A program made the translations under genes and the position numbers. DNA of 62,693 nt from Myxococcales bacterium (GTDB taxonomy: Bacteria; Myxococcota_A; Polyangia; Haliangiales; Haliangiaceae). Every line of letters begins with the position of its first letter. Within the stretch, counting starts at the first letter, position 1. Shown piece by piece: positions 53,312 to 60,783 of the stretch. The DNA lies in contig JADKKI010000047.1 in NCBI GenBank assembly GCA_016720595.1, positions 1-62,693 of the forward strand, given 5' to 3'. Under the pieces are notes generated by a model that did not search any database, was not told the origin of the DNA, and was given only the letters and a program-made list of their open reading frames with translations.

Positions 53312-54025
53312 TCAGCTGACCGCCACGCCGAGCAGCCGGCCGATGCCTGCCGTCACGGCCATCGCGAGCGCGCCGCCGAGCGCCACCCGCAGCGACGCTC
53401 GCACCACGGGGGCACCACCCAGCCGGCCACCGAGGGCACCGAGCAACGCGAGGCTGACGAGCGTGACGCCTGCGATCGACACCATGCGTAGCGACGCGGG
53501 CGCGATCACGAGGCCGAGGATCGGTAACAGCGCGAACACCGCGAAGCTCACCGCCGAGATCCACGCAGCCTGGAACGGCCGCGCCAGCGAGTCTGGATGA
53601 ATGCCGAGCTCGTCGCGCAGGTGAGCACCGAGCTTGTCGCGCTCGGACAGCTGGACGGCGACCTGGTGAGCGAGCGGACGATCGAGCCCCCGCGAGACAT
53701 AGATCCCGGTCAGCTCCTCGAGCTCGGCCTCGGGATTGGCCGCGAGCTCGCCGGTCTCCTTGGCGATGTCGGCGACCTCCGCGTCGCGCTGCGAGCTGAC
53801 GGAGACGTACTCGCCCGCCGCCATCGACATCGCACCCGCGCACAGGCCCGCCACGCCCGCGGTGAGGATCGCCGGCGTCGACGCATTCGAGGCCGCGACG
53901 CCGATCATCAGGCTCGCGGTCGAGACGATCGCATCGTTCGAGCCGAGCACGGCGGCTCGGAGCCAGCCGGCACGTCCGCTGCGGTGACTCTCGCGGTGAC
54001 GCTGGCGCTGCTTGGGACCTGCCAT
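53312..54025 (-). CDS. VIT1/CCC1-family metal transporter
   Basis: A 237-residue membrane protein with five predicted helices. LGSNDAIVSTASLMIGVAAS and GLCAGAMSMAAGEYVSVSSQRDAE are the VIT1 signatures in helices 1-2, where the Asp, Met and Glu line the metal path. A charged metal-binding loop (about 80-140) follows. Such proteins carry Fe2+ or Mn2+. ATG 54025 is set by TACAGT lying 7 nt upstream (54033-54038, minus strand), against GTG 54034 inside the hexamer. It lies 48 bp after the ECF sigma gene on the same strand and may belong to its regulon. Confidence 0.88.
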   Translation of the reverse strand: MAGPKQRQRHRESHRSGRAGWLRAAVLGSNDAIVSTASLMIGVAASNASTPAILTAGVAGLCAGAMSMAAGEYVSVSSQRDAEVADIAKETGELAANPEAELEELTGIYVSRGLDRPLAHQVAVQLSERDKLGAHLRDELGIHPDSLARPFQAAWISAVSFAVFALLPILGLVIAPASLRMVSIAGVTLVSLALLGALGGRLGGAPVVRASLRVALGGALAMAVTAGIGRLLGVAVS

Positions 54026-54032
54026 GAGGCGC

Positions 54033-54038
54033 ACTGTA
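54033..54038 (-). promoter_or_regulatory. Putative -10 hexamer that fixes a start codon
   Basis: TACAGT, 7 nt before ATG 54025 on the minus strand. It implies that the transporter has its own promoter inside the sigma-transporter pair. Confidence 0.4.
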
Positions 54039-54073
54039 GGCCGCCAGCGCGCAACCGGCTATGCGTGCGGCGC

Positions 54074-54637
54074 TCAGCCCGCCTTCGCGAGCGGCTCGTC
54101 GGCCTCGAGCATCGTGCGGAGCGCCTTGCGCGCGCGATGGGCACGGACCTTGACGTTGGCGACGCTGATCCCGAGCTTCTCCGCCGTCTCGTTCTCGGTC
54201 GACACGGCACGCTCGAGCATCACCTCGCGATACTTCGGCGCGAGCCGCTCGAGCGCGCGCTGGATCAGGTCGATGCCCTCCGCCTCCGCGAGCGCATCCT
54301 CGGGACTCTTGGACTCGTCCATGATCTGCTTGCCGAGCGACTCGTCGGTCGCGCCGAGCTCCTCCCGCGATCGGCGGCGGCGGCGCAGGTGCCCGAGCGC
54401 GGTGGTCGACGCGATCCGGTACAGCCACGTCCGGTACTTCGAGTCCCCACGAAACCGGTCCCGGTAGCGGTACGCGAGCATCAGCGCCTCCTGCGTGACG
54501 TCATCCGCGTCCTCGAGACTTCCGACGATCCGTCGGGCGACGGCGAACACGAATCCACGATCCTCAGGAGCGAACGTCACCTCGTCACGGGGAGAGGTGG
54601 ACGTTTTTTCGTTCAAATCGTTCATTTCGTCCATCAT
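54074..54637 (-). CDS. ECF-type RNA polymerase sigma factor
   Basis: A 187-residue sigma-70 family protein. Region 2 (about 28-95) carries EDADDVTQEALMLAYRY and KYRTWLYRIA; region 4 (about 125-180) has LERLAPKYREVMLERAV and the helix-turn-helix EKLGISVANVKVRAHRARKALR. Between them is a Lys/Glu-rich linker. No anti-sigma gene lies beside it. A perfect 14 bp palindrome stands 28-41 bp upstream. Probably autoregulated, as many ECF factors are. Confidence 0.9.
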   Translation of the reverse strand: MMDEMNDLNEKTSTSPRDEVTFAPEDRGFVFAVARRIVGSLEDADDVTQEALMLAYRYRDRFRGDSKYRTWLYRIASTTALGHLRRRRRSREELGATDESLGKQIMDESKSPEDALAEAEGIDLIQRALERLAPKYREVMLERAVSTENETAEKLGISVANVKVRAHRARKALRTMLEADEPLAKAG

Positions 54638-54664
54638 GACGCTCTATTCGTTCACGTCAATGGA

Positions 54665-54678
54665 CTGGATGCATCCAG
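54665..54678. promoter_or_regulatory. Perfect 14 bp palindrome upstream of the ECF sigma gene
   Basis: CTGGATGCATCCAG reads the same on both strands and centres about 35 bp before the sigma ATG. Three copies of TGAACGA (minus strand) lie between it and codon 10. A dimeric repressor or activator site is likely. Confidence 0.5.
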
Positions 54679-54780
54679 CCCAAACAAACCTCCAAGCCGA
54701 TGACATCACGTTGGTTTCAGGGTGGGCGCTGCCCACAGATCCCGAACCGTCTTGGGTAGGTGAATGTAGGCAGCGAAGGC

Positions 54781-55614
54781 TCAGAGGGCCGAGAGCTTCG
54801 CCTCGAGGCGCTGACGGAGCCGCGCTCGGTCGGAGCTGCGGATCGCGATCGGTGGTCCGTTGCGAATGAACGCCTCGACCTCGAAGGGCCCGTGACGCTC
54901 GTCCTGATACACCGGCCCATCCGCGGGCGAGTCCTGCCAGCGGACGGTGAGCGTGATCTGTCGCCCGATGATCGAGGTCTCGAACGCCGAGATCCAGCGC
55001 TCTGCCGAGGGCTGATCGTCGAGCGCGAAGCCATCGGCCACCCGCAGCACGCCGGGGATGCCGGGTGCCCAGCCGAGGTTGATCGGGCTCGTCCGCACCA
55101 CCAGATCGGGGCGCGCTCGGCGGAGGACCTCGACGGTCGCCTGGGGCATCGGCACGCCCGTCAGATCGAGCTCGCGGAGGCTCGCGACTGCGGTCATGAA
55201 CGGCAGCGGCTCGCAGAGTCGCGCGTCGGGGATCCTCAGGACGCGCAGGTTCGGGATCGCGTGCAAGAACGTCTCGAAGCTCGCCACGGGCTCGTCGAGC
55301 TGCGGCAGGGACAACACCTCCAGCGCGTGGAGGCCGCCGGACCACGTCGCCAGCGGCGCCCGATCGCTGCACACGGCGAGCGCGCGCAGCCGTGGGAGTG
55401 CCGCGAGCGCCGCGAGGAGCTCCCCGGTCACCGGCACCACATCGACCACCAGCGCTTCGACGTCGCCGAATCGTGCGATCGACGATGGCTCGAACGCTCC
55501 GGTGCCGGTGATCCGGAGCACCTGGACACCTGCCGTGGAGCGGCTTCGGAGTGCTTCGGGGCCAAGGCCCACAAGGCGGTGCGCCTCCTCGAGGAGCAGC
55601 TCGGGCGCGGTCAT
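54781..55614 (-). CDS. Leucine-rich-repeat-like protein
   Basis: A 277-residue cytoplasmic protein. Residues about 25-170 show a Leu pattern of 22-25 residue spacing (LVVDVVPVTGELLAAL, LRALAVCSDRAPL, LEVLSLPQLDEPV, LRVLRIPDARL, LRELDLTGVPM), as in leucine-rich repeats of the STM4015/TIGR02996 type. Residues 200-277 form a separate domain with FETSIIGRQITLTVRW. The start ATG follows TAGACT by 7 nt (55622-55627, minus strand) and CGAGGAG directly. A protein-binding role is likely; the partner is unknown. Confidence 0.65.
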   Translation of the reverse strand: MTAPELLLEEAHRLVGLGPEALRSRSTAGVQVLRITGTGAFEPSSIARFGDVEALVVDVVPVTGELLAALAALPRLRALAVCSDRAPLATWSGGLHALEVLSLPQLDEPVASFETFLHAIPNLRVLRIPDARLCEPLPFMTAVASLRELDLTGVPMPQATVEVLRRARPDLVVRTSPINLGWAPGIPGVLRVADGFALDDQPSAERWISAFETSIIGRQITLTVRWQDSPADGPVYQDERHGPFEVEAFIRNGPPIAIRSSDRARLRQRLEAKLSAL

Positions 55615-55621
55615 CTCCTCG

Positions 55622-55627
55622 AGTCTA
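55622..55627 (-). promoter_or_regulatory. Putative -10 hexamer of a leaderless promoter
   Basis: TAGACT, 7 nt before ATG 55614 on the minus strand, within the 15 bp separating this gene from the persulfide dioxygenase gene upstream. Confidence 0.4.
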
Positions 55628-55629
55628 CG

Positions 55630-56682
55630 TCACGCCGTGGGGCTGGAGCGCCAGGCGGTCATGCCCCCGCGCATCGACGCGACGTGGGTGAACCCGAGGG
55701 CCGAGAGTTGGAGCGCGGCCTTCGCAGACCTCCCTCCCGAGCGACAGACCAGGACCAGGGGACGATCGCGCGGCATTGTGGCGAGCGGTCCCGGCAGCTG
55801 GCCGAGCGGGATCGACGCCACCCCATCGATCGCACCGAGCTCGCCCCGCAGCTCGTCGGGTTCCCGCACGTCGACGACGGTGATGTTGGACAGGTTCGCT
55901 CCGACCCACGCCGGGCTGAGCTCCGGGATCCCGGCCGCGCTGATCTCGACAGGCGCCCAGCCGGTGGCCGGGCCTGGTGGCGGCGTGACCACCTCGAGGC
56001 CGCAGTGTTGATTCTTCGGCACGGCACGATCGATCTGCTTGGGCGCCGCGAGGTGGAGGTTGTCCATGATCGCGACGAACTCGGCCTCCGTCCGGCCGGC
56101 GCCGATCCGTGGGTTGAGCCGGCGCTCCTCGTCCACGGTGGTGACCGTGCGTCCGCGATAGTCGTGTCCCGGGTAGAGCAAGGTTGTCGCGGGGAGCGAG
56201 AACACCTGGTCATGGATCGAGTGATACAGCGCGGTCGCGCTCCCCTGCTGGAAGTCGGTACGACCACAGCCACGGATCAACAACGCGTCGCCCGTGAACG
56301 CCATCGCACGATCGAGCGTGACGAACGTGAGGCAACCTGGCGTGTGCCCGGGCGTCTCACGAACCTCGAGACCCGTGCTCCCGAAGCGCAGGACGTCGCC
56401 CTGCTTGACGAGCTGATCAGCACAGCCCACCCCCGCTCGCTCCGAGAGCACCGTGCGGGCGCCGAGCCGCTCGCGCAACGTACCGCTCGCCGTGACGTGG
56501 TCGGCATGCACGTGGGTATCGAGCACGTAGGTCAGGGTCAACCCGAGGTCGGAGATCAGTGCCACGTCGCGCTCGACCTGCTCGATCACGGGGTCGATGA
56601 GCACCGCCTCGCGGGTCGCCTCATCAGCGAGCAGGTACGTATAGGTCGAGGTCTCCGGGTCGAACAGCTGGCGAAACAGCAT
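55630..56682 (-). CDS. Persulfide dioxygenase-rhodanese fusion
   Basis: A 350-residue protein. The metallo-beta-lactamase fold (residues 1-235) has H57-V-H59-A-D61-H62, GHTPGCLTFV and the FTGDALLIRGCGRTDFQ segment typical of ETHE1-like persulfide dioxygenases. The C-terminal rhodanese domain (about 265-345) has the active-site loop CRSGGRS. Such fusions oxidise glutathione persulfide to sulfite and shuttle sulfane sulfur. AGGAGT is 7-8 nt before the ATG. The following TSUP gene, upstream on the minus strand, would export the sulfite produced. Confidence 0.9.
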   Translation of the reverse strand: MLFRQLFDPETSTYTYLLADEATREAVLIDPVIEQVERDVALISDLGLTLTYVLDTHVHADHVTASGTLRERLGARTVLSERAGVGCADQLVKQGDVLRFGSTGLEVRETPGHTPGCLTFVTLDRAMAFTGDALLIRGCGRTDFQQGSATALYHSIHDQVFSLPATTLLYPGHDYRGRTVTTVDEERRLNPRIGAGRTEAEFVAIMDNLHLAAPKQIDRAVPKNQHCGLEVVTPPPGPATGWAPVEISAAGIPELSPAWVGANLSNITVVDVREPDELRGELGAIDGVASIPLGQLPGPLATMPRDRPLVLVCRSGGRSAKAALQLSALGFTHVASMRGGMTAWRSSPTA

Positions 56683-56736
56683 GATGAACTCCTGTGTTGT
56701 GACCAGAGCCGCCGGCGCGCGAAAGGGTTCCAGGCG

Positions 56737-57486
56737 TCATCCCGTGATCCAGCGCGACACCTCGACGCCGAGGATCACGATGGCCATCGCGAGCACGAAC
56801 CAGCCGAACCAACGGCGTAGCCGTACCGCCGGAATGCTCTTCGCGACGGCTCCTCCGACCACGCTCCCGAGGAGCGCACCGGCGAGGACGATCGCGACCA
56901 CCCGCGGATCGAGTGTCACCGCCCCGACCGTCGCGCCGAAGGCCACGAACGAGTTCATCGCGATCACCAGCAACGAGGTCGCGACCGCCTCGGGCATCGA
57001 GAGCCCGACGAGGACCACGAGCGCCGGGACGATCACGAACCCACCGCCCGCGCCGACGAAGCCGGTGATCGATCCGACGATCAGCCCTTGAGCGATCAAC
57101 CACCCGAACGAGGCCCTCGTTGCGGCCGGGCCACGACGTGGGCGGAGCATCGCGAGAGCGGCGACCACCATCATCCCGCCGAACGCGATCAGCAGCACGG
57201 CCGGCGCGACGTGGCGAGAGAGGCTCCCCGCGACATAGGCGCTCGCCATGGATGCGACCCCGAACACCAGGCCGACGCGCAGGCGGACCCGCCGTGCGCG
57301 CAGGTGAGGAATCAGGGTGAACAGGCTCGTCACACCGACGACGAGGAGCGAGCTCGTGATCGCTGCGTGGGTCTCGACGCCGAACAGATAGTGGATGGTG
57401 GGGACCGTCAAGATCGAGCCGCCACCACCAAACAGGCCCAGAGAAATCCCGATCAGTACCGCTGCGCACGCGCCCAGGATGACCAT
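56737..57486 (-). CDS. TSUP (TauE/SafE) family sulfite/sulfonate exporter
   Basis: A 249-residue membrane protein with eight predicted spans in two repeats, each opening with a Gly-rich loop: GLFGGGGSILTVP and GFVGAGGGFVIVPAL, the signature of the TSUP family. Members carry sulfite, sulfoacetate or thiosulfate. It lies 54 bp in front of the persulfide dioxygenase gene and reads in the same direction, and thus probably removes sulfite generated by sulfide oxidation. Confidence 0.9.
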   Translation of the reverse strand: MVILGACAAVLIGISLGLFGGGGSILTVPTIHYLFGVETHAAITSSLLVVGVTSLFTLIPHLRARRVRLRVGLVFGVASMASAYVAGSLSRHVAPAVLLIAFGGMMVVAALAMLRPRRGPAATRASFGWLIAQGLIVGSITGFVGAGGGFVIVPALVVLVGLSMPEAVATSLLVIAMNSFVAFGATVGAVTLDPRVVAIVLAGALLGSVVGGAVAKSIPAVRLRRWFGWFVLAMAIVILGVEVSRWITG

Positions 57487-57551
57487 CTTGCTTGCTCACC
57501 GGTGAGAGCCGCACCCCCGGGAAAGGGTTCGGACACCTCGGGAGCAAGCCG

Positions 57552-58256
57552 TCAGGGCCGCGTGCCGACGACGATGAACTGATCCGGCAGCTGGGTCGGC
57601 GAGACCTGTGCGTCGAGCCCCGCAGCCTTCAGGTCGGCGATGATGGTCTCGGGCGGCAAGCGATGCTTGCGCGGAGGACCGTGGGTGGCCGCGCTGGTGA
57701 AGTCGACGATCGCGACCTGGCCACCGGGGCGCAGGGCGGCAGCGAGCCCCTTCGCGTAGCGCGCACGATCGCTGATGTGGTGCCAGACATCCACCACCAG
57801 CACGCGATCGACGGAGCCCGGTGCGAGGCGAGGATCGTCGCCCGTGGAGAGCACCGCACGCACGTTCGGCAGGCCCTCACGCGTGGCCCGCTCGGTGAGG
57901 TAGCGCACCATGTCGGGCTCGATGTCGGTGGCGATCACCTGCCCGCTCGGGACCGCGCGCGCGAGGCGCACGGTGAAGTATCCGGTGCCCGCCCCGACGT
58001 CGGCCACGGTCATCGAGGCGGTCAGTCCGAGGGCGGCGACGACGTCATCTGGATGCTGCCAGGCGTCGCGAGCGGGATCGTCGAACACCTTCGCCCAGGT
58101 CTCGGCGTTGTCGAACCGGTGGACCATCGCCGCCGGGTGGTGGTGCTCCGCGCCTGCCGGCAGCGGCTCCGGCGCCGGCTTTGCGGGCGCCGCGGGCTGG
58201 CCGCAGCCCAGGACGAAGGCGACGAGGGTCGATGCGCGCTGGATCGTGCGGGTCAC
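57552..58256 (-). CDS. Methyltransferase with lipoprotein signal
   Basis: A 234-residue protein whose signal peptide ends in a lipobox FVLGC (Cys about residue 18), followed by a Pro/Ala linker and AEHHHPAAM. The mature part is a class I SAM-dependent methyltransferase: motif I VADVGAGTGYFTVRLA, VIATDIEPDMV, VLVVDVWHHI and LRPGGQVAIVDF. An envelope-located SAM enzyme is paradoxical because SAM is cytoplasmic, but this architecture does recur in proteobacterial genomes. GTG 58256 is set by TACAGT 6 nt upstream (58263-58268, minus). Confidence 0.75.
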   Translation of the reverse strand: MTRTIQRASTLVAFVLGCGQPAAPAKPAPEPLPAGAEHHHPAAMVHRFDNAETWAKVFDDPARDAWQHPDDVVAALGLTASMTVADVGAGTGYFTVRLARAVPSGQVIATDIEPDMVRYLTERATREGLPNVRAVLSTGDDPRLAPGSVDRVLVVDVWHHISDRARYAKGLAAALRPGGQVAIVDFTSAATHGPPRKHRLPPETIIADLKAAGLDAQVSPTQLPDQFIVVGTRP

Positions 58257-58262
58257 GGGCGC

Positions 58263-58268
58263 ACTGTA
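58263..58268 (-). promoter_or_regulatory. Putative -10 hexamer that fixes a start codon
   Basis: TACAGT, 6 nt before GTG 58256 on the minus strand. Confidence 0.4.
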
Positions 58269-58363
58269 GCGCCGCAAGCCCTCGCCCGCCGATCGGCGAT
58301 CACCGACAATTTCGCGAACCCTTTCTCCGCCGGTCGGCTCTGGGTACGGTAAGGAGCTAGTTC

Positions 58364-58549
58364 ATGTGTCGAATGGTGACGTGCAAGAAGTGCAGTAAGC
58401 CGACCTGGGCCGGATGCGGAGCCCATGTCGATCAGGTGCTCGGCCATATCCCCGAATCCCAGCGCTGCTCGTGCCGCGACACCGCGGCAGCCAGCGGCGA
58501 CACCGGCGGCTTCATGGGATCGATCCGCCGGCTGTTCGGCCTCGGCTGA
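58364..58549 (+). CDS. Small Cys-rich zinc-ribbon-like protein
   Basis: A 61-residue protein with C2, C7, C10, C18, H21, C35 and C37, forming one or two metal sites; the core CKKCSKPTWAGCGAHVDQVL is a small-protein family I recall from actinobacteria and other phyla. The C-terminal 22 residues are Gly/Ser/Arg-rich. AAGGAG at proper distance confirms the ATG. Probably binds zinc; function unknown. Confidence 0.75.
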   Translation: MCRMVTCKKCSKPTWAGCGAHVDQVLGHIPESQRCSCRDTAAASGDTGGFMGSIRRLFGLG

Positions 58550-58561
58550 CGTTGCCGACGG

Positions 58562-59608
58562 TCAGCTCGCGAACGTGCGGGCGTCGATCGAGAACCGGTA
58601 GCGCACGTCGCCCTTGATCGTTCGCTCGTAGGCCAGGTTGATCTGGTTCGCGGCGATCACCTCGACGTCGGCGACGATGCCGCGCTCGCCGCAGAAATCG
58701 AGGACCTCCTGGGTCTCTCGGATGCCGCCGATCGCGGAGCCCGCGATCCGCTTGTTACCGCCGATCAGCGAGAACGCCGCCATCGGCGACGGCTCCGGCG
58801 GCGCGCCGACACACACCATGGTGCCGAACGGGCGCAGCAGGCGCAGATACGCGTTGTAGTCGTGCTTGGCGGAGACCGTGTCGATCAGGAGATCGAACCG
58901 GCCACCGAGCCGCTTGAACGTGGCGGCGTCGCTCGTCAGCCCGAACTCCGTCGCGCCGAGGCGCGCGGCATCGGCCTGCTTCGACGGAGACGTGCTGAGC
59001 ATCGTGACCTCCGCGCCCATCGCGGCCGCGAGCTTGACCGCCATGTGCCCCAGACCGCCAAGGCCGACCACGCCGACGCGCATTCCGGCCTTGCAGCCGT
59101 ACTGGCGGAGCGGCGAGTACGTCGTCACGCCCGCGCAGAGCAGCGGAGCGACGCCGGAGAGCTCGAGGTTGGTTGGGACCTTGAGCACGAAGTGCTCGGT
59201 GACGACGACGTGCTGCGCATAGCCGCCGTAGGTCGGCGTGGCGCGGTCCATCTCGGTGCCGTTGTACGTGGGTGCGGCGCCGCGCTCGCAGAACTGCTCG
59301 TGATCCTCACCGCAGTGCGTGCAGCTCCGGCACGAATCGACGAGGCACCCGACGCCGCCGAGATCCCCGATCGCGAACTTCGTGACCTCGGAACCGATCG
59401 CGGTGACGCGGCCGACGATCTCGTGGCCGGGCACCATCGGAAACGCCGCCTTGCCCCACTCGCCGCGGGCCTGGTGAATGTCGCTGTGGCAGATCCCGCT
59501 GAACAGGATCTCCAGCTGGACATCGCGTGGACCGACGGCGCGACGGTCAATGGTCGACGGCGCAAGCGGTGCGCCGGCTGAAGGTGCTGCGTAGACGCGG
59601 GTTTGCAT
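58562..59608 (-). CDS. Zinc-dependent NADP alcohol dehydrogenase (cinnamyl-alcohol/YahK type)
   Basis: A 348-residue MDR-family enzyme. Catalytic zinc ligands in GICHSDIH and GHEIVG, structural zinc Cys in DSCRSCTHCGEDHEQFC, and the cofactor loop GLGGLGHMAVKLAAAMGAEV, whose following Ser (STSPSK) fits NADP(H). It reduces broad aldehydes. Its start has no clear ribosome-binding site. It lies between the small Cys-rich protein and a DUF2892 membrane protein. Confidence 0.88.
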   Translation of the reverse strand: MQTRVYAAPSAGAPLAPSTIDRRAVGPRDVQLEILFSGICHSDIHQARGEWGKAAFPMVPGHEIVGRVTAIGSEVTKFAIGDLGGVGCLVDSCRSCTHCGEDHEQFCERGAAPTYNGTEMDRATPTYGGYAQHVVVTEHFVLKVPTNLELSGVAPLLCAGVTTYSPLRQYGCKAGMRVGVVGLGGLGHMAVKLAAAMGAEVTMLSTSPSKQADAARLGATEFGLTSDAATFKRLGGRFDLLIDTVSAKHDYNAYLRLLRPFGTMVCVGAPPEPSPMAAFSLIGGNKRIAGSAIGGIRETQEVLDFCGERGIVADVEVIAANQINLAYERTIKGDVRYRFSIDARTFAS

Positions 59609-59703
59609 GAGCCGCAGGGTGACAGGAATGCTCGCTGATGCCAGCGATCGGGAGCCGGAACCGTTTTTCTCACTGGAGGCTCTCCCATCCCAAGGAGCCC
59701 ATC

Positions 59704-59913
59704 ATGTTCGCCCACAATGAATCGTCCATCGACCGCGCCGTGCGCGTCGTCCTCGGTATCGTGCTGCTCTCCCTCGTGGTCGTCGGCCCGAAGACGCTGT
59801 GGGGACTGATCGGTGTGGTTCCCCTGCTCACCGGCTTCGTCGGGTTCTGTCCGCTCTACCGGCTGCTCGGGATCAGCACCTGCCAGGCGCCCATCCGTAA
59901 ACAAGCCGCGTGA
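59704..59913 (+). CDS. DUF2892 small membrane protein
   Basis: A 69-residue protein with two membrane helices. The pattern RAVRVVLGIVLL then a GLIGVVPLLTGFVGFCPLYRLLGISTC end is the DUF2892/YgaP-C type, often found as the membrane part of rhodanese proteins and in sulfide-responsive operons. AAGGAG (59693-59698) precedes the ATG by 5-6 nt. It is close to, but not in one operon with, the sulfur genes at 55.6-57.5 kb. Confidence 0.85.
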   Translation: MFAHNESSIDRAVRVVLGIVLLSLVVVGPKTLWGLIGVVPLLTGFVGFCPLYRLLGISTCQAPIRKQAA

Positions 59914-59917
59914 CCCG

Positions 59918-60706
59918 TCAGCGCGCGGGGCCGATCGCGCTGAGGATCGCGCCGCGAACGGCGGCACGGACCGCGGCAGGAACGGCGTCGCCCGGGATTC
60001 GACGGCACAGCGACACGGTGCGCTTGAGCGCATCGCATGCCCCCGCACACCGCGCGCAGGTCGCGAGGTGCTGCTCGATCTGGACGCACGTGGCCTGATC
60101 GATCTCGGCGCCGACGTAGGCGCTGAGCTCGGCGGCCAGCTCCGGGCACGGCTCGGCGGTCTCGTCATCGCCCACGCTCCCGGCGAGCGCCGATCGCAGC
60201 GCCATCCGCGCCCGATGGAGCCGGCTCTTGAGCGCGCCCACCTCGATCCCGATCACCTCGGCAGCCTGCTCGGCGCTGAGGCCTTCGACGTCACGAAGGA
60301 TCAGCGCCTCGCGGTGCTCCGGCGCGAGTGTGGCGATCGCCTTCGACAGCAGCTCGCCGATCTCGCGCGCGTGAAGCCGAGCATCCGGCGATGGCGCGGG
60401 ATCGACCAGATCTGGCGCCCCCTCCTCGTCGAGTGATCGCGTGGGATGCTGGCCACGGCGCTCCTTGATGCAGAAGCTTCGGGCGATCTGGTACAGCCAG
60501 GTCGAGAGCGACGCATCGCCCCGGAATCCGGGGAGGTACCTGAACGCGGCGAGGAGGGTCTCCTGGAGCACCTCTCGCGCAGCATCTTCGTTGCCACACA
60601 TGCGCAGCCCGAATCGGTAGATGCTCGGCTCGTAGCGCGCGAGCAGCTCGTCGATCGCCGCGCGGTCTCCGCTCCGTGCCGCGTTGATCAGCTCGAGGTC
60701 GTCCAT
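59918..60706 (-). CDS. ECF sigma factor with fused zinc-finger (anti-sigma-like) domain
   Basis: A 262-residue protein. Residues 1-170 are a regular ECF sigma factor: EDAAREVLQETLLAAFRY in region 2 and LAPEHREALILRDVEGLSAEQAA with SRLHRARMALR in region 4. After an acidic linker comes residues 190-245 with HLATCARCAGACDAL, an HxxxCxxC zinc finger (zf-HC2) normally found on the separate anti-sigma protein. Here factor and inhibitor-like domain are one chain. ATG 60706 was taken since the 23 codons upstream match nothing. Confidence 0.85.
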   Translation of the reverse strand: MDDLELINAARSGDRAAIDELLARYEPSIYRFGLRMCGNEDAAREVLQETLLAAFRYLPGFRGDASLSTWLYQIARSFCIKERRGQHPTRSLDEEGAPDLVDPAPSPDARLHAREIGELLSKAIATLAPEHREALILRDVEGLSAEQAAEVIGIEVGALKSRLHRARMALRSALAGSVGDDETAEPCPELAAELSAYVGAEIDQATCVQIEQHLATCARCAGACDALKRTVSLCRRIPGDAVPAAVRAAVRGAILSAIGPAR

Positions 60707-60770
60707 GCGTCTTGGGGCAGTGTGTCCTGATCTCGCGACACCTGCACCCCCATCGGCGCCAGGTTCGGTG

Positions 60771-60776
60771 TACATC
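60771..60776 (+). promoter_or_regulatory. Putative -10 hexamer of a leaderless promoter
   Basis: TACATC seven bases before GTG 60784. It supports that start over the Arg-rich extension from 60712. Confidence 0.35.
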
Positions 60777-60783
60777 CCATGGT

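Noticed and set aside
53736..54703. Plus-strand frames opposite the VIT transporter and sigma factor
   Set aside because: They are antisense shadows; both minus-strand proteins have clear family signatures.
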